A stretch of DNA of 48,196 bases from Bordetella parapertussis (GCA_945883285.1 CAMCXH010000005.1:1-48196); one strand, 5' to 3'; shown: positions 1-9,688, counted from the first letter of the stretch. Program-made: numbers and translations. Notes: a model not told the origin generated them from the sequence alone.

Positions 1-1617
1 CTGGTGGCCACCGGTTTTCTGGCTTTCATGCTCTTTACCTCCAACCCTTTCATGCGCCAGTTGCCCGGGCCGGTCGATGGTCGCGACCTCAATCCGCTGC
101 TGCAGGATCCGGGCATGGTCATCCATCCGCCGATGCTCTACATGGGTTATGTCGGCTTCTCGGTGGCCTTCGCGTTTGCGGTGGCCGCGATGCTCGGCGG
201 TCGGGTTGATGCCGCCTGGACGCGCTGGGCGCGTCCCTGGACCACCGCCGCCTGGTGCTTTCTCACGATCGGCATCGCGCTGGGCAGTGCCTGGGCCTAC
301 TACGAGCTCGGCTGGGGCGGATGGTGGTTCTGGGACCCGGTCGAGAACGCCTCGTTCATGCCCTGGCTGGTCGGCACGGCCCTCATCCATTCGCTCATCG
401 TGACCGAGCGGCGCGGCGGCTTTCGGGCCTGGACCATGCTGCTGGCGATCGCCGCGTTCAGCCTTTCGCTGCTCGGTACCTTTCTCGTTCGATCGGGCGT
501 GCTCACGTCGGTGCATGCCTTTGCCACCGACCCGACCCGCGGGATCTTCATCCTCGCCTTTCTGGTCGTGGTGGTCGGCGGCTCGCTGATCCTCTTTGCG
601 CTGCGCGGACCCGGCATCGCCGGCAACCACACGCCGGTGACCTTCGCGCCGAGTTCGCGCGAAGGCTATCTGCTCGCCAACAACCTGCTGATGGTGACCG
701 CAGCCGGCTCGGTCCTGCTCGGCACGCTCTATCCGCTGGTGCTCGACACCCTGGACCTTGGCAAGATCTCGGTCGGGCCACCCTATTTCGAAGCAGTGTT
801 CTTTCCGCTGATGGCACCGGCCGCCTTCCTGATGGGCATCGGGCCGATTTCGCGATGGCGCGAGTCACCCGTGCCACAGCTGGCCGCACGACTCAAATGG
901 GCCTTTGGCATTGCTGTGGCCGCGGCCGTACTGATCACCCTGACCTCCGGGAGCATCGGCCCGAAGGCCTCGGTCCTGGGCACCCTGGGGTTTGCCATCG
1001 GCATCTTTCTGGGTCTGTGGCTGATCGCGGCGAGCTGCGTGGCCGTCTACGAGCGGGCCGGACAGGTCAAGGCGGCAAGCTGGCCAGCGCGCCTGCGGTC
1101 GATGCCGGGCGGCTTCTGGGGCATGATCATCGCGCATGCCGGGGTCGGCGTCTTTTGCATCGGCGTGGCCTGTGTCAAGGCGCTGGAAGTCGAAGTCGAT
1201 GCCGCGCTCGGCGCCAACCAGTCAATGGAAATCGGCGGCTACACGCTGACGCTGCAGGACATCCGCGAGATGACCGGCCCCAACTACACGGGCGTGAAGG
1301 GCATCGTTCAGGTCTCGCAAGACGGCAAGCCGCTGTTCGAACTCAACCCCGAAAAGCGCTTTTATCCGACCACGCAATCGGTGATGACCGAAGCTGCCAT
1401 TGACTCCAGCATCACCCGCGACCTTTACGTCTCACTGGGAGAGCAATTGCCCGACGGTCGCTGGACGCTCAAGACCTGGGTCAAGCCCTTCATCGACTGG
1501 ATCTGGGGCGGCTGCTTCATGATGGCCATCGGCGGATTCGTCGCGATCAGCGACCGTCGCTATCGCACAGTGCGGCGCACTGCGTCCGATGACAACAAGG
1601 TCGTGGCTTCGGCCTGA
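1..1617 (+). CDS. ccmF: Cytochrome c maturation protein CcmF (heme lyase subunit), 5'-partial
   Basis: The frame is open from base 1, so the start lies upstream. About 538 residues are visible and the family usually has 640-660, so roughly 110 N-terminal residues are missing. CcmF is the multi-spanning inner-membrane core of the System I heme lyase, which attaches heme from holo-CcmE to apocytochromes c in the periplasm. The Trp-rich WWD heme-handling motif (WGGWWFWDPVENASF) sits at about visible residues 103-118, followed by many hydrophobic segments. A long soluble loop comes before the last membrane segment near the C-terminus. The gene is followed 11 bp later by ccmG and then ccmH, the standard ccm operon order. 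Identification is secure; only the 5' end is unknown. Confidence 0.96.
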   Translation: MVATGFLAFMLFTSNPFMRQLPGPVDGRDLNPLLQDPGMVIHPPMLYMGYVGFSVAFAFAVAAMLGGRVDAAWTRWARPWTTAAWCFLTIGIALGSAWAYYELGWGGWWFWDPVENASFMPWLVGTALIHSLIVTERRGGFRAWTMLLAIAAFSLSLLGTFLVRSGVLTSVHAFATDPTRGIFILAFLVVVVGGSLILFALRGPGIAGNHTPVTFAPSSREGYLLANNLLMVTAAGSVLLGTLYPLVLDTLDLGKISVGPPYFEAVFFPLMAPAAFLMGIGPISRWRESPVPQLAARLKWAFGIAVAAAVLITLTSGSIGPKASVLGTLGFAIGIFLGLWLIAASCVAVYERAGQVKAASWPARLRSMPGGFWGMIIAHAGVGVFCIGVACVKALEVEVDAALGANQSMEIGGYTLTLQDIREMTGPNYTGVKGIVQVSQDGKPLFELNPEKRFYPTTQSVMTEAAIDSSITRDLYVSLGEQLPDGRWTLKTWVKPFIDWIWGGCFMMAIGGFVAISDRRYRTVRRTASDDNKVVASA

Positions 1618-1628
1618 GGCTTGCCGGC

Positions 1629-2165
1629 ATGCGATCGCTTCGCTTTATCCTGCCGGCAATCGTTTTTGCGGTCGTTGCCGCCTTCATGCTGGTAGCGCTC
1701 ACCTCCGGGCGCGATCCCAAGGAAATTCCTTCCCCGCTGATCGGCAAACCGGCACCGGCCTTCACGCTGCCCCTGCTCGCGCAGGCCGATCAGAGCTGGT
1801 CGCCCGAAAAGATGCGCGGACAGGTCTGGCTGCTTAATGTGTGGGCCTCGTGGTGCGCGCCCTGCCTGGTCGAGCATCCTGAACTTTTGAAGCTGGCGCG
1901 AGCCAGAACGCTGCCGGTGATCGGATTCAATTACAAGGATGAGCCGGCTGCAGCAAGCGCCTGGCTCGACAAGCATGGCAACCCCTACACGACGATCGTC
2001 GCCGACCGCAACGGTCGCGCCGGCTTCGATTACGGTGTCTACGGCGTGCCGGAGACCTTTCTGATCGATCGCAACGGGACCATCCGCTACAAGCATGTCG
2101 GCCCGCTCACGGTCGATGTGATTTCGGACAAGCTCTTGCCCATGGCTCAGGCACTGGCCCGATGA
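1629..2165 (+). CDS. ccmG: Thiol:disulfide interchange protein CcmG/DsbE
   Basis: This 178-residue membrane-anchored thioredoxin-fold protein faces the periplasm. Residues about 5-25 form an uncleaved N-terminal anchor. The active site WCAPC has its cysteines at 76 and 79, and the cis-proline loop GVPETF with the following LIDRNG strand is typical of DsbE. In System I, CcmG takes electrons from DsbD/CcdA and reduces the CXXCH thiols of apocytochrome c, usually through CcmH, before heme attachment. The gene lies between ccmF and ccmH, and its stop overlaps the ccmH start (ATGA), implying translational coupling. Length and motifs match the family. Confidence 0.95.
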   Translation: MRSLRFILPAIVFAVVAAFMLVALTSGRDPKEIPSPLIGKPAPAFTLPLLAQADQSWSPEKMRGQVWLLNVWASWCAPCLVEHPELLKLARARTLPVIGFNYKDEPAAASAWLDKHGNPYTTIVADRNGRAGFDYGVYGVPETFLIDRNGTIRYKHVGPLTVDVISDKLLPMAQALAR

Positions 2166-2719
2166 GCGCCTTCACCGTCATCGCCAATCGATCAGGCGCA
2201 ATCGGCAAGGGCTTGCACAAGCACGGTGCGGCAGCCCTGATCGCCGGCCTGCTGGTTTGCAGCCTGGCCAGTGCCGCCGACCCTGCCGCAACACCGGCCG
2301 ACGCCCCAAGCAGCACTCTGGCCGACCCGTCGCCTGAGCAGGCTCGCGAGCTGCTGCAAAGCGATCGCTTTCGCCGACTCGCCGCCGAGCTGCGCTGCCT
2401 GGTCTGCCAGAATCAGACGCTGGCCGATTCAAATGCCGACCTGGCCACCGATTTGCGAAACGAAGTCCTGCGCCAGATGTCAGCAGGTCGCGACGACACG
2501 CAGATCAAGAACAACCTGGTCGCGCGCTACGGCGAATTCGTGCTCTATCGACCCACTTTTTCGGGCCGCAATCTGGCGCTCTGGGCGGGGCCTGCGGTCC
2601 TGCTCGCGCTCGGTGCCTTTCTGATGTGGCGCATCAGCCGAGCGCGGCGCACATCGGCGAGTGGGGTGGTCGATGAGGCACAACTGAAACGCGTCGACGC
2701 GCGTCTGAAAGATCTCTGA
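2162..2719 (+). CDS. ccmH: Cytochrome c-type biogenesis protein CcmH
   Basis: The 185-residue protein has an N-terminal signal or anchor segment (about residues 21-38), the diagnostic LRCLVCQNQ motif with the redox pair C79/C82, and a C-terminal transmembrane helix (about residues 138-160). CcmH presents apocytochrome thiols to the CcmF heme lyase. This is the short CcmH form without a fused TPR (CcmI) domain. No ccmI gene follows: the next gene is hupB on the opposite strand, so this end of the operon is terminal. The start overlaps ccmG by four bases. Confidence 0.95.
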   Translation: MSAFTVIANRSGAIGKGLHKHGAAALIAGLLVCSLASAADPAATPADAPSSTLADPSPEQARELLQSDRFRRLAAELRCLVCQNQTLADSNADLATDLRNEVLRQMSAGRDDTQIKNNLVARYGEFVLYRPTFSGRNLALWAGPAVLLALGAFLMWRISRARRTSASGVVDEAQLKRVDARLKDL

Positions 2720-2778
2720 GCCACACCCGAAAAATTTATTTTTTGTAACCCTGACCATTATCGGGTTCAGAAATTACG

Positions 2779-2801
2779 AACGCCCCGATTCACGGGGCGT
2801 T
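2779..2801. terminator. Hairpin between convergent ccmH and hupB
   Basis: A perfect 9-bp stem (AACGCCCCG / CGGGGCGTT) closes a 5-nt loop between two converging genes. There is no strong U-tract after the stem on either strand: the minus strand has a short TAATTT, and the plus strand has an A/T-rich run only upstream (2729-2746). It may act as a bidirectional terminator or as an RNA 3'-end stabiliser. Confidence 0.55.
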
Positions 2802-2899
2802 GCAGGTCGGCGAGACAGTCGCCAGCCCGACAAGATCGCTGTGTTTGCAAGCAGCCGGACAGCCCGGGCATGCCAGCGGGCAAATGGCTTGCTTTGGGC

Positions 2900-3187
2900 T
2901 TACTTTGCTTTCTTCTTGTTGACCGAAGCCTTGAAGGCTGTGCCAGCCGAGAACTTGGGGACGGTGGCCGCTGCAATCTTGATTTTTTCGCCGGTGCGAG
3001 GATTTTTTCCGACTCGCGCCAGACGCTTGCTCGAAAAGAAGGTGCCAAAGCCTACCAGCGTGACGCGATCGCCCTTGGTCACAGCCTTGGTCACGGTTTC
3101 GATGATCGAATTGAGGGCACGCTCGGCCGCAGCCTTGCTGATATCAGCCTCCGTTGAAACGGTTTCGATCAGTTCACTCTTATTCAT
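2900..3187 (-). CDS. hupB: DNA-binding protein HU (beta-type)
   Basis: This 95-residue histone-like protein matches the HU/IHF fold throughout. The N-terminal helices start MNKSELIETV, the central part reads GFGTFF, and the DNA-binding arm contains GKNPRTGEKIKI with the conserved intercalating proline region. HU binds DNA without strong sequence specificity, bends it, and supports nucleoid compaction, replication and recombination. The C-terminal VNKKKAK tail is slightly longer and more basic than in the E. coli proteins. It is transcribed alone, converging on ccmH. Its ribosome-binding site is unusually strong (see the separate entry), consistent with an abundant protein. Confidence 0.96.
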   Translation of the reverse strand: MNKSELIETVSTEADISKAAAERALNSIIETVTKAVTKGDRVTLVGFGTFFSSKRLARVGKNPRTGEKIKIAAATVPKFSAGTAFKASVNKKKAK

Positions 3188-3191
3188 GCAG

Positions 3192-3200
3192 TCACCTCCT
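3192..3200 (-). promoter_or_regulatory. Perfect Shine-Dalgarno of hupB
   Basis: On the minus strand this reads AGGAGGTGA, a full 9-nt complement of the 16S rRNA 3' tail, ending 4 nt before the hupB ATG. It fixes the start codon and predicts very high translation. Confidence 0.8.
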
Positions 3201-3434
3201 GGTGTTCGAACGTTATTGGGCGATGGGCTTCAACATTGACAGGAAACGGCTGCAACGCAGGGCGCAATGACAACCTCTGGGAGACGGACCTGCCGAAATA
3301 TTACAAACGCCGCCGTCCAAGCGGACCGCGGATCGGGCATTCTGTCACAAAGAAGCCCGCAACGAGGGCATTCCAGGGCGGTGAGGCAAAAGAAAGACAG
3401 CTCCGAAGGCTCAACAATCACATGCGTTCACATC

Positions 3435-4637
3435 ATGAATTCCAAACCGCCTCTGCATACCGATTCACGCCTGCTGCATGCCGATGACGCACTGCATGAA
3501 GGCAGTTCACTCACGCCGCCGATCCCCTGGTCAGCGACTTTTCTGGCAGACGATGCAAGCGCCTTCGCGCAGATGGCCTCGACGCCGATGCACCCGCGCT
3601 ACTACACCCGTTACGGCAATCCCTTGCACCAGCGAGTGGCCCGCATCGTGGCCGACCTCGAAGGTGCCGCCACCGGACTGGTGACCGCAAGTGGCATGGG
3701 GGCGATCTCGACGACGCTGCTTGGCCTGCTGCGCGCCGGTGACCATGTCGTGGCGCAACGCAATCACTACATGGGCACCACCCGGCTGTTGTCCGATCTG
3801 CTCGAGCGCTTTGCGGTCACCTGCGAGTTCGTCGATCAGACCGACAATCAGGCCTTCGCGCGGGCGCTGCAACACCCCACCGCGGTCGTCATGCTCGAGA
3901 GCCCGACCAATCCCGACTGCAGCCTGACCGACATCGCCACAGCCACGCGTCTGGCGCATGCCAGCGGTGCGCTGGTGGTGGTCGACAACACCTTTGCCAC
4001 GCCCTTGAACCAGCAGCCACTTTCCCTGGGTGCTGACCTGGTGGTGCACAGCGCGACCAAATACCTCGGCGGCCATCACGATCTGACCGCAGGCGTTGTG
4101 GTCGGCAGCGAGGCACTCATCGAACGCCTGTGGTCGACGCAAATCGTGATCGGCGCCACCCTGTCGCCGATGGACGCCTGGTTGCTGCTGCGTGGCTTGC
4201 GAACACTGTCGGTCAGGATGCAGCGCATCAATGCCTCGGCCCTGACGGTCGCACGTGCGCTGGCCGCCCACCCCGCGGTGGCATCAGTGTCTTACCCGGG
4301 CCTGTCCGATCATCCGCAACATGCGCTGGCGCTTGAGCAGATGACCGGCTTCGGTGGCGTGATGGGAGTGAGGCTGACCTTCGACTATGCCGGCACCGCG
4401 GCATTCGTGAGCAAGCTCGCCCTCGCCCAGCAGGCGGTCAGCCTGGGCGGCGTCGATACGCTGGTGGTGCATGCCGCAGCGATGTGGGCCGGCAGCCTCG
4501 ATGACGAGCAGATGCGTCAGAGCGGCATCGAGCCAAACCTGGTTCGCCTCTCGATCGGACTTGAACATCCGGACGACCTGATTGCCGACCTGCAGCATGC
4601 GCTGGACCTCGGCATGAGCCCACCGCATTCCAGTTAA
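3435..4637 (+). CDS. Cys/Met metabolism PLP-dependent enzyme (cystathionine beta-lyase / gamma-synthase family)
   Basis: This 400-residue fold-type I PLP enzyme belongs to the trans-sulfuration family. The PLP lysine is K209 in HSATKYLGGHHDLTAG. The phosphate-binding YTRYGNPL segment is near residues 57-64, and VVVDNTFATP (about residues 181-190) carries the aspartate that pairs with the pyridine nitrogen. The family includes cystathionine gamma-synthase, cystathionine beta-lyase, O-acylhomoserine sulfhydrylase and methionine gamma-lyase, and sequence alone does not separate them here. The gene is not in a met operon. ATG 3435 was chosen because homology begins there; in-frame codons upstream look non-coding and no clear Shine-Dalgarno is visible. 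The 247 bp between hupB and this gene holds no recognisable riboswitch. Confidence 0.85.
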   Translation: MNSKPPLHTDSRLLHADDALHEGSSLTPPIPWSATFLADDASAFAQMASTPMHPRYYTRYGNPLHQRVARIVADLEGAATGLVTASGMGAISTTLLGLLRAGDHVVAQRNHYMGTTRLLSDLLERFAVTCEFVDQTDNQAFARALQHPTAVVMLESPTNPDCSLTDIATATRLAHASGALVVVDNTFATPLNQQPLSLGADLVVHSATKYLGGHHDLTAGVVVGSEALIERLWSTQIVIGATLSPMDAWLLLRGLRTLSVRMQRINASALTVARALAAHPAVASVSYPGLSDHPQHALALEQMTGFGGVMGVRLTFDYAGTAAFVSKLALAQQAVSLGGVDTLVVHAAAMWAGSLDDEQMRQSGIEPNLVRLSIGLEHPDDLIADLQHALDLGMSPPHSS

Positions 4638-4655
4638 ACTGCGCCCGATAATGAA

Positions 4656-6311
4656 ATGTCGCGAGCGGGGGTCCTTCTTTTGCTGATGCGTCCGGGCGCC
4701 GCGCGGCGCGCCATCGTGCTGCCCGGTCTGATCGCACTGATCGCGGCCTGCCTTGCGGGCTGCAGTAACGACAGCGGCAGCAGCGCCGCTCAGCCCGGCA
4801 ACACGATCTCGGCCGGCAGCAACTGCGACCTGAGCTACTCCCTCACGCAAAACCCGGTGCTCACCGGGCCTGACCCGCTGCTCGGCGATCAGTGGCATCT
4901 CATCAACACCGGACAGAACCGCGGCACGCCGGGCGAAGACCTGCGCGCGTCGGGCGCCTGGTCGGTCACCCGTGGCAGCGGCGTGCGGGTGGCAGTCATC
5001 GACGACGCCATCGAAGTGACGCATCCCGACCTCTATCCCAACCTGGTCGAGGGTGCGAGCCGCAGCTATCGCAACGGCAATCGGGGCAGCGTCTGGCCGG
5101 TGCCGTGCATCACAGCCGACGACAGGCACGGCACCGCGGTCGCCGGTCTGGTGCTCGCGCGAGACGGCAACGCCATCGGTGTGGTGGGGGTGGCACCCCG
5201 CGCATCGCTGGTGGCTTACGATGCGCTCTCGACCTCCTACGACATCGATATCGCCGATGCGCTGACGCGCGACAGCCAACTCAACGCGATCTACCAGAAC
5301 AGCTGGGGATCTCCCGACGATCGCAAACTGCATCCAGCCGATGCGGTTTTCACCGCCGCCATCACAAGCGGGCTGCTCAGCGGTCGCCAGGGCAAGGGGT
5401 CGATCTATGTCTTTGCAGGCGGCAACGGTCGCTGCCTCGAGTTTTCGGAGACCGGCGAATGTCAGGTCGACAATTCGAATTTCGATGGCTTCGTCAATCA
5501 GCTCGGCATCGTGACCGTCTGCGCGGTCGACGACAACGGCAAAAGCCCCTGGTATGGCGAACCGGGCGCAACACTGACGGTCTGCGCGCCGTCATCCGGA
5601 TCCAACCCGGTGGGCGTCACCACCACCGCCATCAACGGCACTTACGAATCGACCTTCAGCGGCACCTCGGCCAGCACACCAATGGTCTCGGGCGTGATCG
5701 CCCTGATGCTGTCGGCCAATCCGACCCTCACCTGGCGCGACGTGCGGATCATCCTCGCGCGGTCGGCCCGACGCAATGACCCGACCGACTCGGGCTGGCT
5801 GCCGGCCGCAGGCGGTCTGCAGTTCAACCACAAATACGGCTTCGGTGTGGCCAATGCCCAAGCAGCAGTCGCCCTGGCAAGCACCTGGTCCTCGGTCGGC
5901 GGGAGCGCAGCCATGAAGACCTGTGAATCGCCGCTGCGCACCCCCAATCTGCCGCTGCCCGATGCCGGGTCAGACGGCAAGTCGACGCCTGTCTCCGACA
6001 GCCTGTCGATTGCCGGCTGCGCCATCACCAGCATCGAGTTCGTCGAAATCTTTTTGACTGCCTCGCATGCTTACAGCGGGGACCTGAAGGTGAGCGTCAG
6101 CAGCCCGGCGGCCGCGGTCAGCCAGCTCGCCAATGCGCGCATCTGCAAGGGCAGCGGCGATGCCTGCGGGGCCTACAACAACTGGCGCTTCGGCTCGATG
6201 CGCCATCTTGGCGAAGCCGCCAACGGCAACTGGACCATGACCGTGACCGACATGGGAGCGGGCGACACCGGACGATTCGATGCATGGAGCCTGAAAATCT
6301 ATGGCCGCTGA
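4656..6311 (+). CDS. Lipoprotein subtilisin-like serine protease (S8) with C-terminal P-domain
   Basis: The 551-residue protein has a lipoprotein signal ending in the lipobox LAGC (C36). The S8 triad is clear: D116 in VAVIDDAIEVTHPDL, H158 in DRHGTAVAG, and S337 in FSGTSASTPMVSG, with the oxyanion asparagine N256 in FAGGNG. The catalytic domain starts directly after a short linker, so there is no N-terminal I9-type pro-domain. Residues about 425-551 form a kexin/furin-like P (Homo B) domain ending in the WTMTVTDMGAGDTGRFDAWSLKIYG-type strand pattern. It is probably anchored in the envelope. The next gene overlaps by 11 bp and resembles the missing pro-domain. An alternative ATG at 4686 gives a cleaner 26-residue lipoprotein signal and may be the true start. 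Confidence 0.88.
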   Translation: MSRAGVLLLLMRPGAARRAIVLPGLIALIAACLAGCSNDSGSSAAQPGNTISAGSNCDLSYSLTQNPVLTGPDPLLGDQWHLINTGQNRGTPGEDLRASGAWSVTRGSGVRVAVIDDAIEVTHPDLYPNLVEGASRSYRNGNRGSVWPVPCITADDRHGTAVAGLVLARDGNAIGVVGVAPRASLVAYDALSTSYDIDIADALTRDSQLNAIYQNSWGSPDDRKLHPADAVFTAAITSGLLSGRQGKGSIYVFAGGNGRCLEFSETGECQVDNSNFDGFVNQLGIVTVCAVDDNGKSPWYGEPGATLTVCAPSSGSNPVGVTTTAINGTYESTFSGTSASTPMVSGVIALMLSANPTLTWRDVRIILARSARRNDPTDSGWLPAAGGLQFNHKYGFGVANAQAAVALASTWSSVGGSAAMKTCESPLRTPNLPLPDAGSDGKSTPVSDSLSIAGCAITSIEFVEIFLTASHAYSGDLKVSVSSPAAAVSQLANARICKGSGDACGAYNNWRFGSMRHLGEAANGNWTMTVTDMGAGDTGRFDAWSLKIYGR

Positions 6312-6954
6312 CCGAATCGTGCGCCGCTGCGCCGGCACACTGGTTGCCGCCCGGATCGGGCTGCGGGTGGCCGCCTTGCTCAGGCGCTCGTCTGTGTGCG
6401 TCTCGGCTGCCCTGCTCGGCATGACGGCTGCCATGGCCCAGCCCGCGCCCGGCCCGATCGACCCCTCGCGCATCGACACCGTGAGCAAGCGGGCCTCGGT
6501 GGCGGTCAAGTCGGTGCAGCCCACCCATGCCTGGCATGACGGTACCGCCCTGCGGATGCTGAGCCTCGACCCGTCGCTCGAGGCGTACTTCGCGACCGGC
6601 CTGCTGCCACAAGACCGCGTGCTTCGACCGGAGGGCAGCGTGCTGCGTCCCGCGGGCAGCACCGATCGCGCACAGGCCGCTCAAATCTCGCCGGTGTTGC
6701 GCGATGAATCCGGGCGACCGCGCAGCCTGCCCGGCGGGGTGGTGGTGGTGCTCAAGACCCCGATGAACGAGACCGGCGCACGCGCGCTGATCAGTCAGGC
6801 AGGCGCCGTTCCCCTGCATGCCCTGTCCAACAGGCTCTGGCTGGTCCAGGGGCCGGTCGGCCTGGGGTCGCTCACACTCGCCAATCAATTGCAGGCGGGG
6901 GGCCTGTTCGAATCGGCCCAGCCCAACTGGTGGATGCCCCGAACCCTCAAGTAG
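6301..6954 (+). CDS. Secreted protein with subtilase pro-domain-like (I9-type) C-terminus; putative protease chaperone/inhibitor
   Basis: This 217-residue protein has an Arg-rich start, a hydrophobic segment (about 31-44) and a likely signal-peptidase site AMA|QP after residue 46. Residues about 140-217 follow the pattern of subtilase pro-domains: an opening strand GGVVVVLKTP, a helix, a second strand ending LWLVQGP, a helix, and a closing FESAQPNWWMP resembling the (V/F)EYAEPN end of fervidolysin-type pro-peptides. Its start overlaps the end of the S8 protease gene, and that protease lacks its own pro-domain. I infer that it folds or inhibits the protease in trans. The middle region (50-135) is unrecognised. 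The pro-domain match is from pattern recognition, not a search. Confidence 0.65.
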   Translation: MAADRIVRRCAGTLVAARIGLRVAALLRRSSVCVSAALLGMTAAMAQPAPGPIDPSRIDTVSKRASVAVKSVQPTHAWHDGTALRMLSLDPSLEAYFATGLLPQDRVLRPEGSVLRPAGSTDRAQAAQISPVLRDESGRPRSLPGGVVVVLKTPMNETGARALISQAGAVPLHALSNRLWLVQGPVGLGSLTLANQLQAGGLFESAQPNWWMPRTLK

Positions 6955-7021
6955 GGCTGTAGCGGCGCTCAGGCTGCGGCGGACTACAATCGAGCGCTTG
7001 CCGACTGCAGGACACTCGATC

Positions 7022-9688
7022 ATGCGCACCGACCAGCCGGTCACGATTCGCCGCCTCGACTACACGCCCCCGGCCCACACGGTCGACACGATCGCACTGG
7101 TGTTCGATCTCGATCCGCAAAAAACCCGGGTCACTGCCACGATGCAGTTGCGGCGCCAGCCCGACGCTGCAGCAGACGCGCCGCTCTGGCTGGATGGCGA
7201 CAGCCTGACATTGCTGAGCGCCTCGATCGACGGGCAGCCGGTCAGTGCCGAGCGGCTGCATGCCGATGCCCACGGACTGCGCATCGACGCGCCGCCGGCG
7301 GTCTTCACGCTGGTCACCGAAGTGATGATCTGCCCGGCCGACAACACCGCCCTCAACGGGCTGTATGTGTCCAATGGCAGCTTCTACACCCAGTGCGAGG
7401 CGCATGGGTTTCGGCGCATCACCTATTTCCCCGACCGCCCCGATGTCATGGCGCGCTATACCGTCGATATCGTGGCGGACACCTCGCGCTGGCCGGTGCT
7501 GCTGTCCAATGGCAATCTGGTCGACACGCAAACCCTGCCCGATGGCCGCCAACGCGTGCGATGGGTCGATCCGTTTCCAAAACCGAGCTATCTCTTTGCC
7601 CTGGTCGCCGGCAATCTGCAGGCCCGTGAAGAGCGCATCCTGACCGCCTCCGGGCGCGATGCCCTGCTGCAGGTCTGGGTCGAGCCGGGCATGCTTGATC
7701 GCACCGAACACGCCATGGCTTCGCTGATCCGATCAATCCGATGGGATGAAGAGCGCTATGGGCTGGAGCTCGATCTTGATCGCTTCATGATCGTGGCAGT
7801 CGGCGACTTCAACATGGGCGCAATGGAAAACAAGGGCCTGAACATCTTCAACACAAAGTATGTGTTCGCCCATCCGCATATCGCCACCGATGCCGATTTC
7901 GCCCATGTCGAGTCGGTGGTGGCGCATGAGTACTTTCACAACTGGACCGGCAACCGTGTGACCTGCCGCGACTGGTTCCAGCTCACCCTCAAGGAAGGCC
8001 TGACGGTTTTTCGCGACCAGGAATTTTCGGCCGACGTCATGGCGGCTGCCTGCCCCAACGAGACCACCGCGCGAAGCGCGCGGGCGGTCAAGCGCATCGC
8101 CGACGTCCGCATCCTGCGTGCCATGCAGTTCGCGGAAGACGCGGGCCCGATGGCGCATCCGATCCGCCCCGACAGCTATCAGGAAATCAACAATTTCTAC
8201 ACGGTCACTGTCTACGAGAAGGGCGCCGAGGTCATCCGGATGCTGCAGACCCTGGTCGGTCGCGAAGGATTCAGGCGCGCGATGGCGCTCTATTTCGAGC
8301 GCCACGACGGGCAGGCAGTCACCTGCGACGACTTCGTTGCCTGCGTGGCCGATGCCAACGGCCGCGACCTCGATCAGTTCAAGCGCTGGTATTCGCAGGC
8401 CGGCACGCCGCGAGTCCGTGCTCACGGCGACTACAACGCGCAAAGCCGGCGCTACACCCTGACGCTTGACCAGTGGTGCCCGCCCTCGCCCGGGCAGCCC
8501 GACAAGCTGCCCTTTCACATTCCGGTGGCCCTCGGGCTGATGGGCGGCGACGGCGCCGAACTCGCACAAGCCACCCTCGAACTCACCGAACCCTCGCAGA
8601 CCTTCGTGTTCGACAACATCGTGCCGCATGCCGATGCTGACGGCCATGTCAGGGTGGTCGCCTCGCTGCTGCGCGATTTCAGCGCGCCGGTCATCCTCGA
8701 ACACCAGGCCGACGACGCCGTCCTCGCGTTTCAGGTCGCTCACGACACCGACGCCTTCAATCGCTGGGAGGCGGCCCAGCGGCTCGCCATCTCCGCCATC
8801 CTGCGCGTGCTCGAAGGCATGCCGGTCACCGAGGCAAGCAGCGCACTCAGTCGGGCGCTCGCGCGAGCCGTTGCCGATCCGGGTCTCGACCCGGCCCTGC
8901 GAGCGCAGTTGCTGGCGCTGCCCTCCGAAGGCTTCATCGCCGAGCAACTGGAAATCGTCGACCCGGTGGCACTGCGTGCGGCACGCAATGCGGTGCGCGA
9001 TGCAATGGCGCGCACACTTGCCACCGAGCTGCGCTCGCAGCTCGATACGCCGCACCAGCGGGCCCCCTATTCGCCCGACCCGGTCTCGGCCGGCCGACGC
9101 AGTCTGCACAATGCCGCGCTCGCGCTGCTGGTCGAAGCCGGCATCGAGGGCGCCGACCGGCTGGCCCAGGCCCAGATCGACCAGGCCGACAACATGACCG
9201 ACCGGCTGGGGGCACTTGCGGCACTGGTGCAAAGCGCCTCACCGCTGCGCGAGCCAGCGTTATCGGCCTATGCCAGTCTCTTCGATGCCGAGCCGCTGGC
9301 GATGGACAAGTGGTTCACGCTGCAGGCCACCATGCACCGGCAGCCGAACGATGCGCCAGTGCTCGAGCGGGTCCGCACGCTGATGGCGCACCCCTTGTTT
9401 TCGCTTCGCAACCCCAATCGGATCCGCTCGCTGATCACGAGTTTCTGCAGTGGCAACCTGGCCGAGTTTCATGCCGCAGACGGCTCGGGCTATCGTTTCT
9501 GGGCCGAACAGGTGGTGGCGCTCGATGCGGTCAACCCCCAGATCGCGGCCCGCCTTGCACGAGCACTCGACCGATGGCGAAAGTTCGACGCGCAGCGCCA
9601 GCCGCTGATGCGGGCGGCACTCGAACAGGTCGCGGCCAATGCCCAATCACCCGACGTTCGTGAAGTCGTCGGCAAGGCACTCTCCTGA
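7022..9688 (+). CDS. pepN: Aminopeptidase N (M1 family)
   Basis: An 888-residue zinc aminopeptidase, the normal size for bacterial PepN. It removes N-terminal residues from peptides in the cytoplasm. The substrate-recognition motif GAMEN is at 266-270. The zinc site HEYFHNW starts at H302 (ligands H302, H306), with the third ligand E325 in LTLKEGL. The C-terminal half has the helical repeat domain of the gammaproteobacterial-type enzyme. ATG 7022 was chosen because family similarity starts at RRLDYTPP just after it; an in-frame extension back to 6818 overlaps the preceding gene and looks non-coding. fbp follows 22 bp downstream. Confidence 0.96.
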   Translation: MRTDQPVTIRRLDYTPPAHTVDTIALVFDLDPQKTRVTATMQLRRQPDAAADAPLWLDGDSLTLLSASIDGQPVSAERLHADAHGLRIDAPPAVFTLVTEVMICPADNTALNGLYVSNGSFYTQCEAHGFRRITYFPDRPDVMARYTVDIVADTSRWPVLLSNGNLVDTQTLPDGRQRVRWVDPFPKPSYLFALVAGNLQAREERILTASGRDALLQVWVEPGMLDRTEHAMASLIRSIRWDEERYGLELDLDRFMIVAVGDFNMGAMENKGLNIFNTKYVFAHPHIATDADFAHVESVVAHEYFHNWTGNRVTCRDWFQLTLKEGLTVFRDQEFSADVMAAACPNETTARSARAVKRIADVRILRAMQFAEDAGPMAHPIRPDSYQEINNFYTVTVYEKGAEVIRMLQTLVGREGFRRAMALYFERHDGQAVTCDDFVACVADANGRDLDQFKRWYSQAGTPRVRAHGDYNAQSRRYTLTLDQWCPPSPGQPDKLPFHIPVALGLMGGDGAELAQATLELTEPSQTFVFDNIVPHADADGHVRVVASLLRDFSAPVILEHQADDAVLAFQVAHDTDAFNRWEAAQRLAISAILRVLEGMPVTEASSALSRALARAVADPGLDPALRAQLLALPSEGFIAEQLEIVDPVALRAARNAVRDAMARTLATELRSQLDTPHQRAPYSPDPVSAGRRSLHNAALALLVEAGIEGADRLAQAQIDQADNMTDRLGALAALVQSASPLREPALSAYASLFDAEPLAMDKWFTLQATMHRQPNDAPVLERVRTLMAHPLFSLRNPNRIRSLITSFCSGNLAEFHAADGSGYRFWAEQVVALDAVNPQIAARLARALDRWRKFDAQRQPLMRAALEQVAANAQSPDVREVVGKALS

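Noticed and set aside
2862-2881. GCCCG/CGGGC stem as the hupB terminator
   Set aside because: There is no U-tract on the minus strand after the stem; the 2779-2801 hairpin is a better candidate.
3188-3434. Possible SAM or SAH riboswitch before the trans-sulfuration gene
   Set aside because: I could not find a conserved core or stem set in these 247 bp, and the enzyme subtype itself is uncertain.
7733-9232. 499-codon minus-strand open frame opposite pepN
   Set aside because: The plus strand encodes a complete PepN with all catalytic residues; the antisense frame is His/Arg/Gly-rich with no recognisable domain, as expected from GC-rich codon bias.
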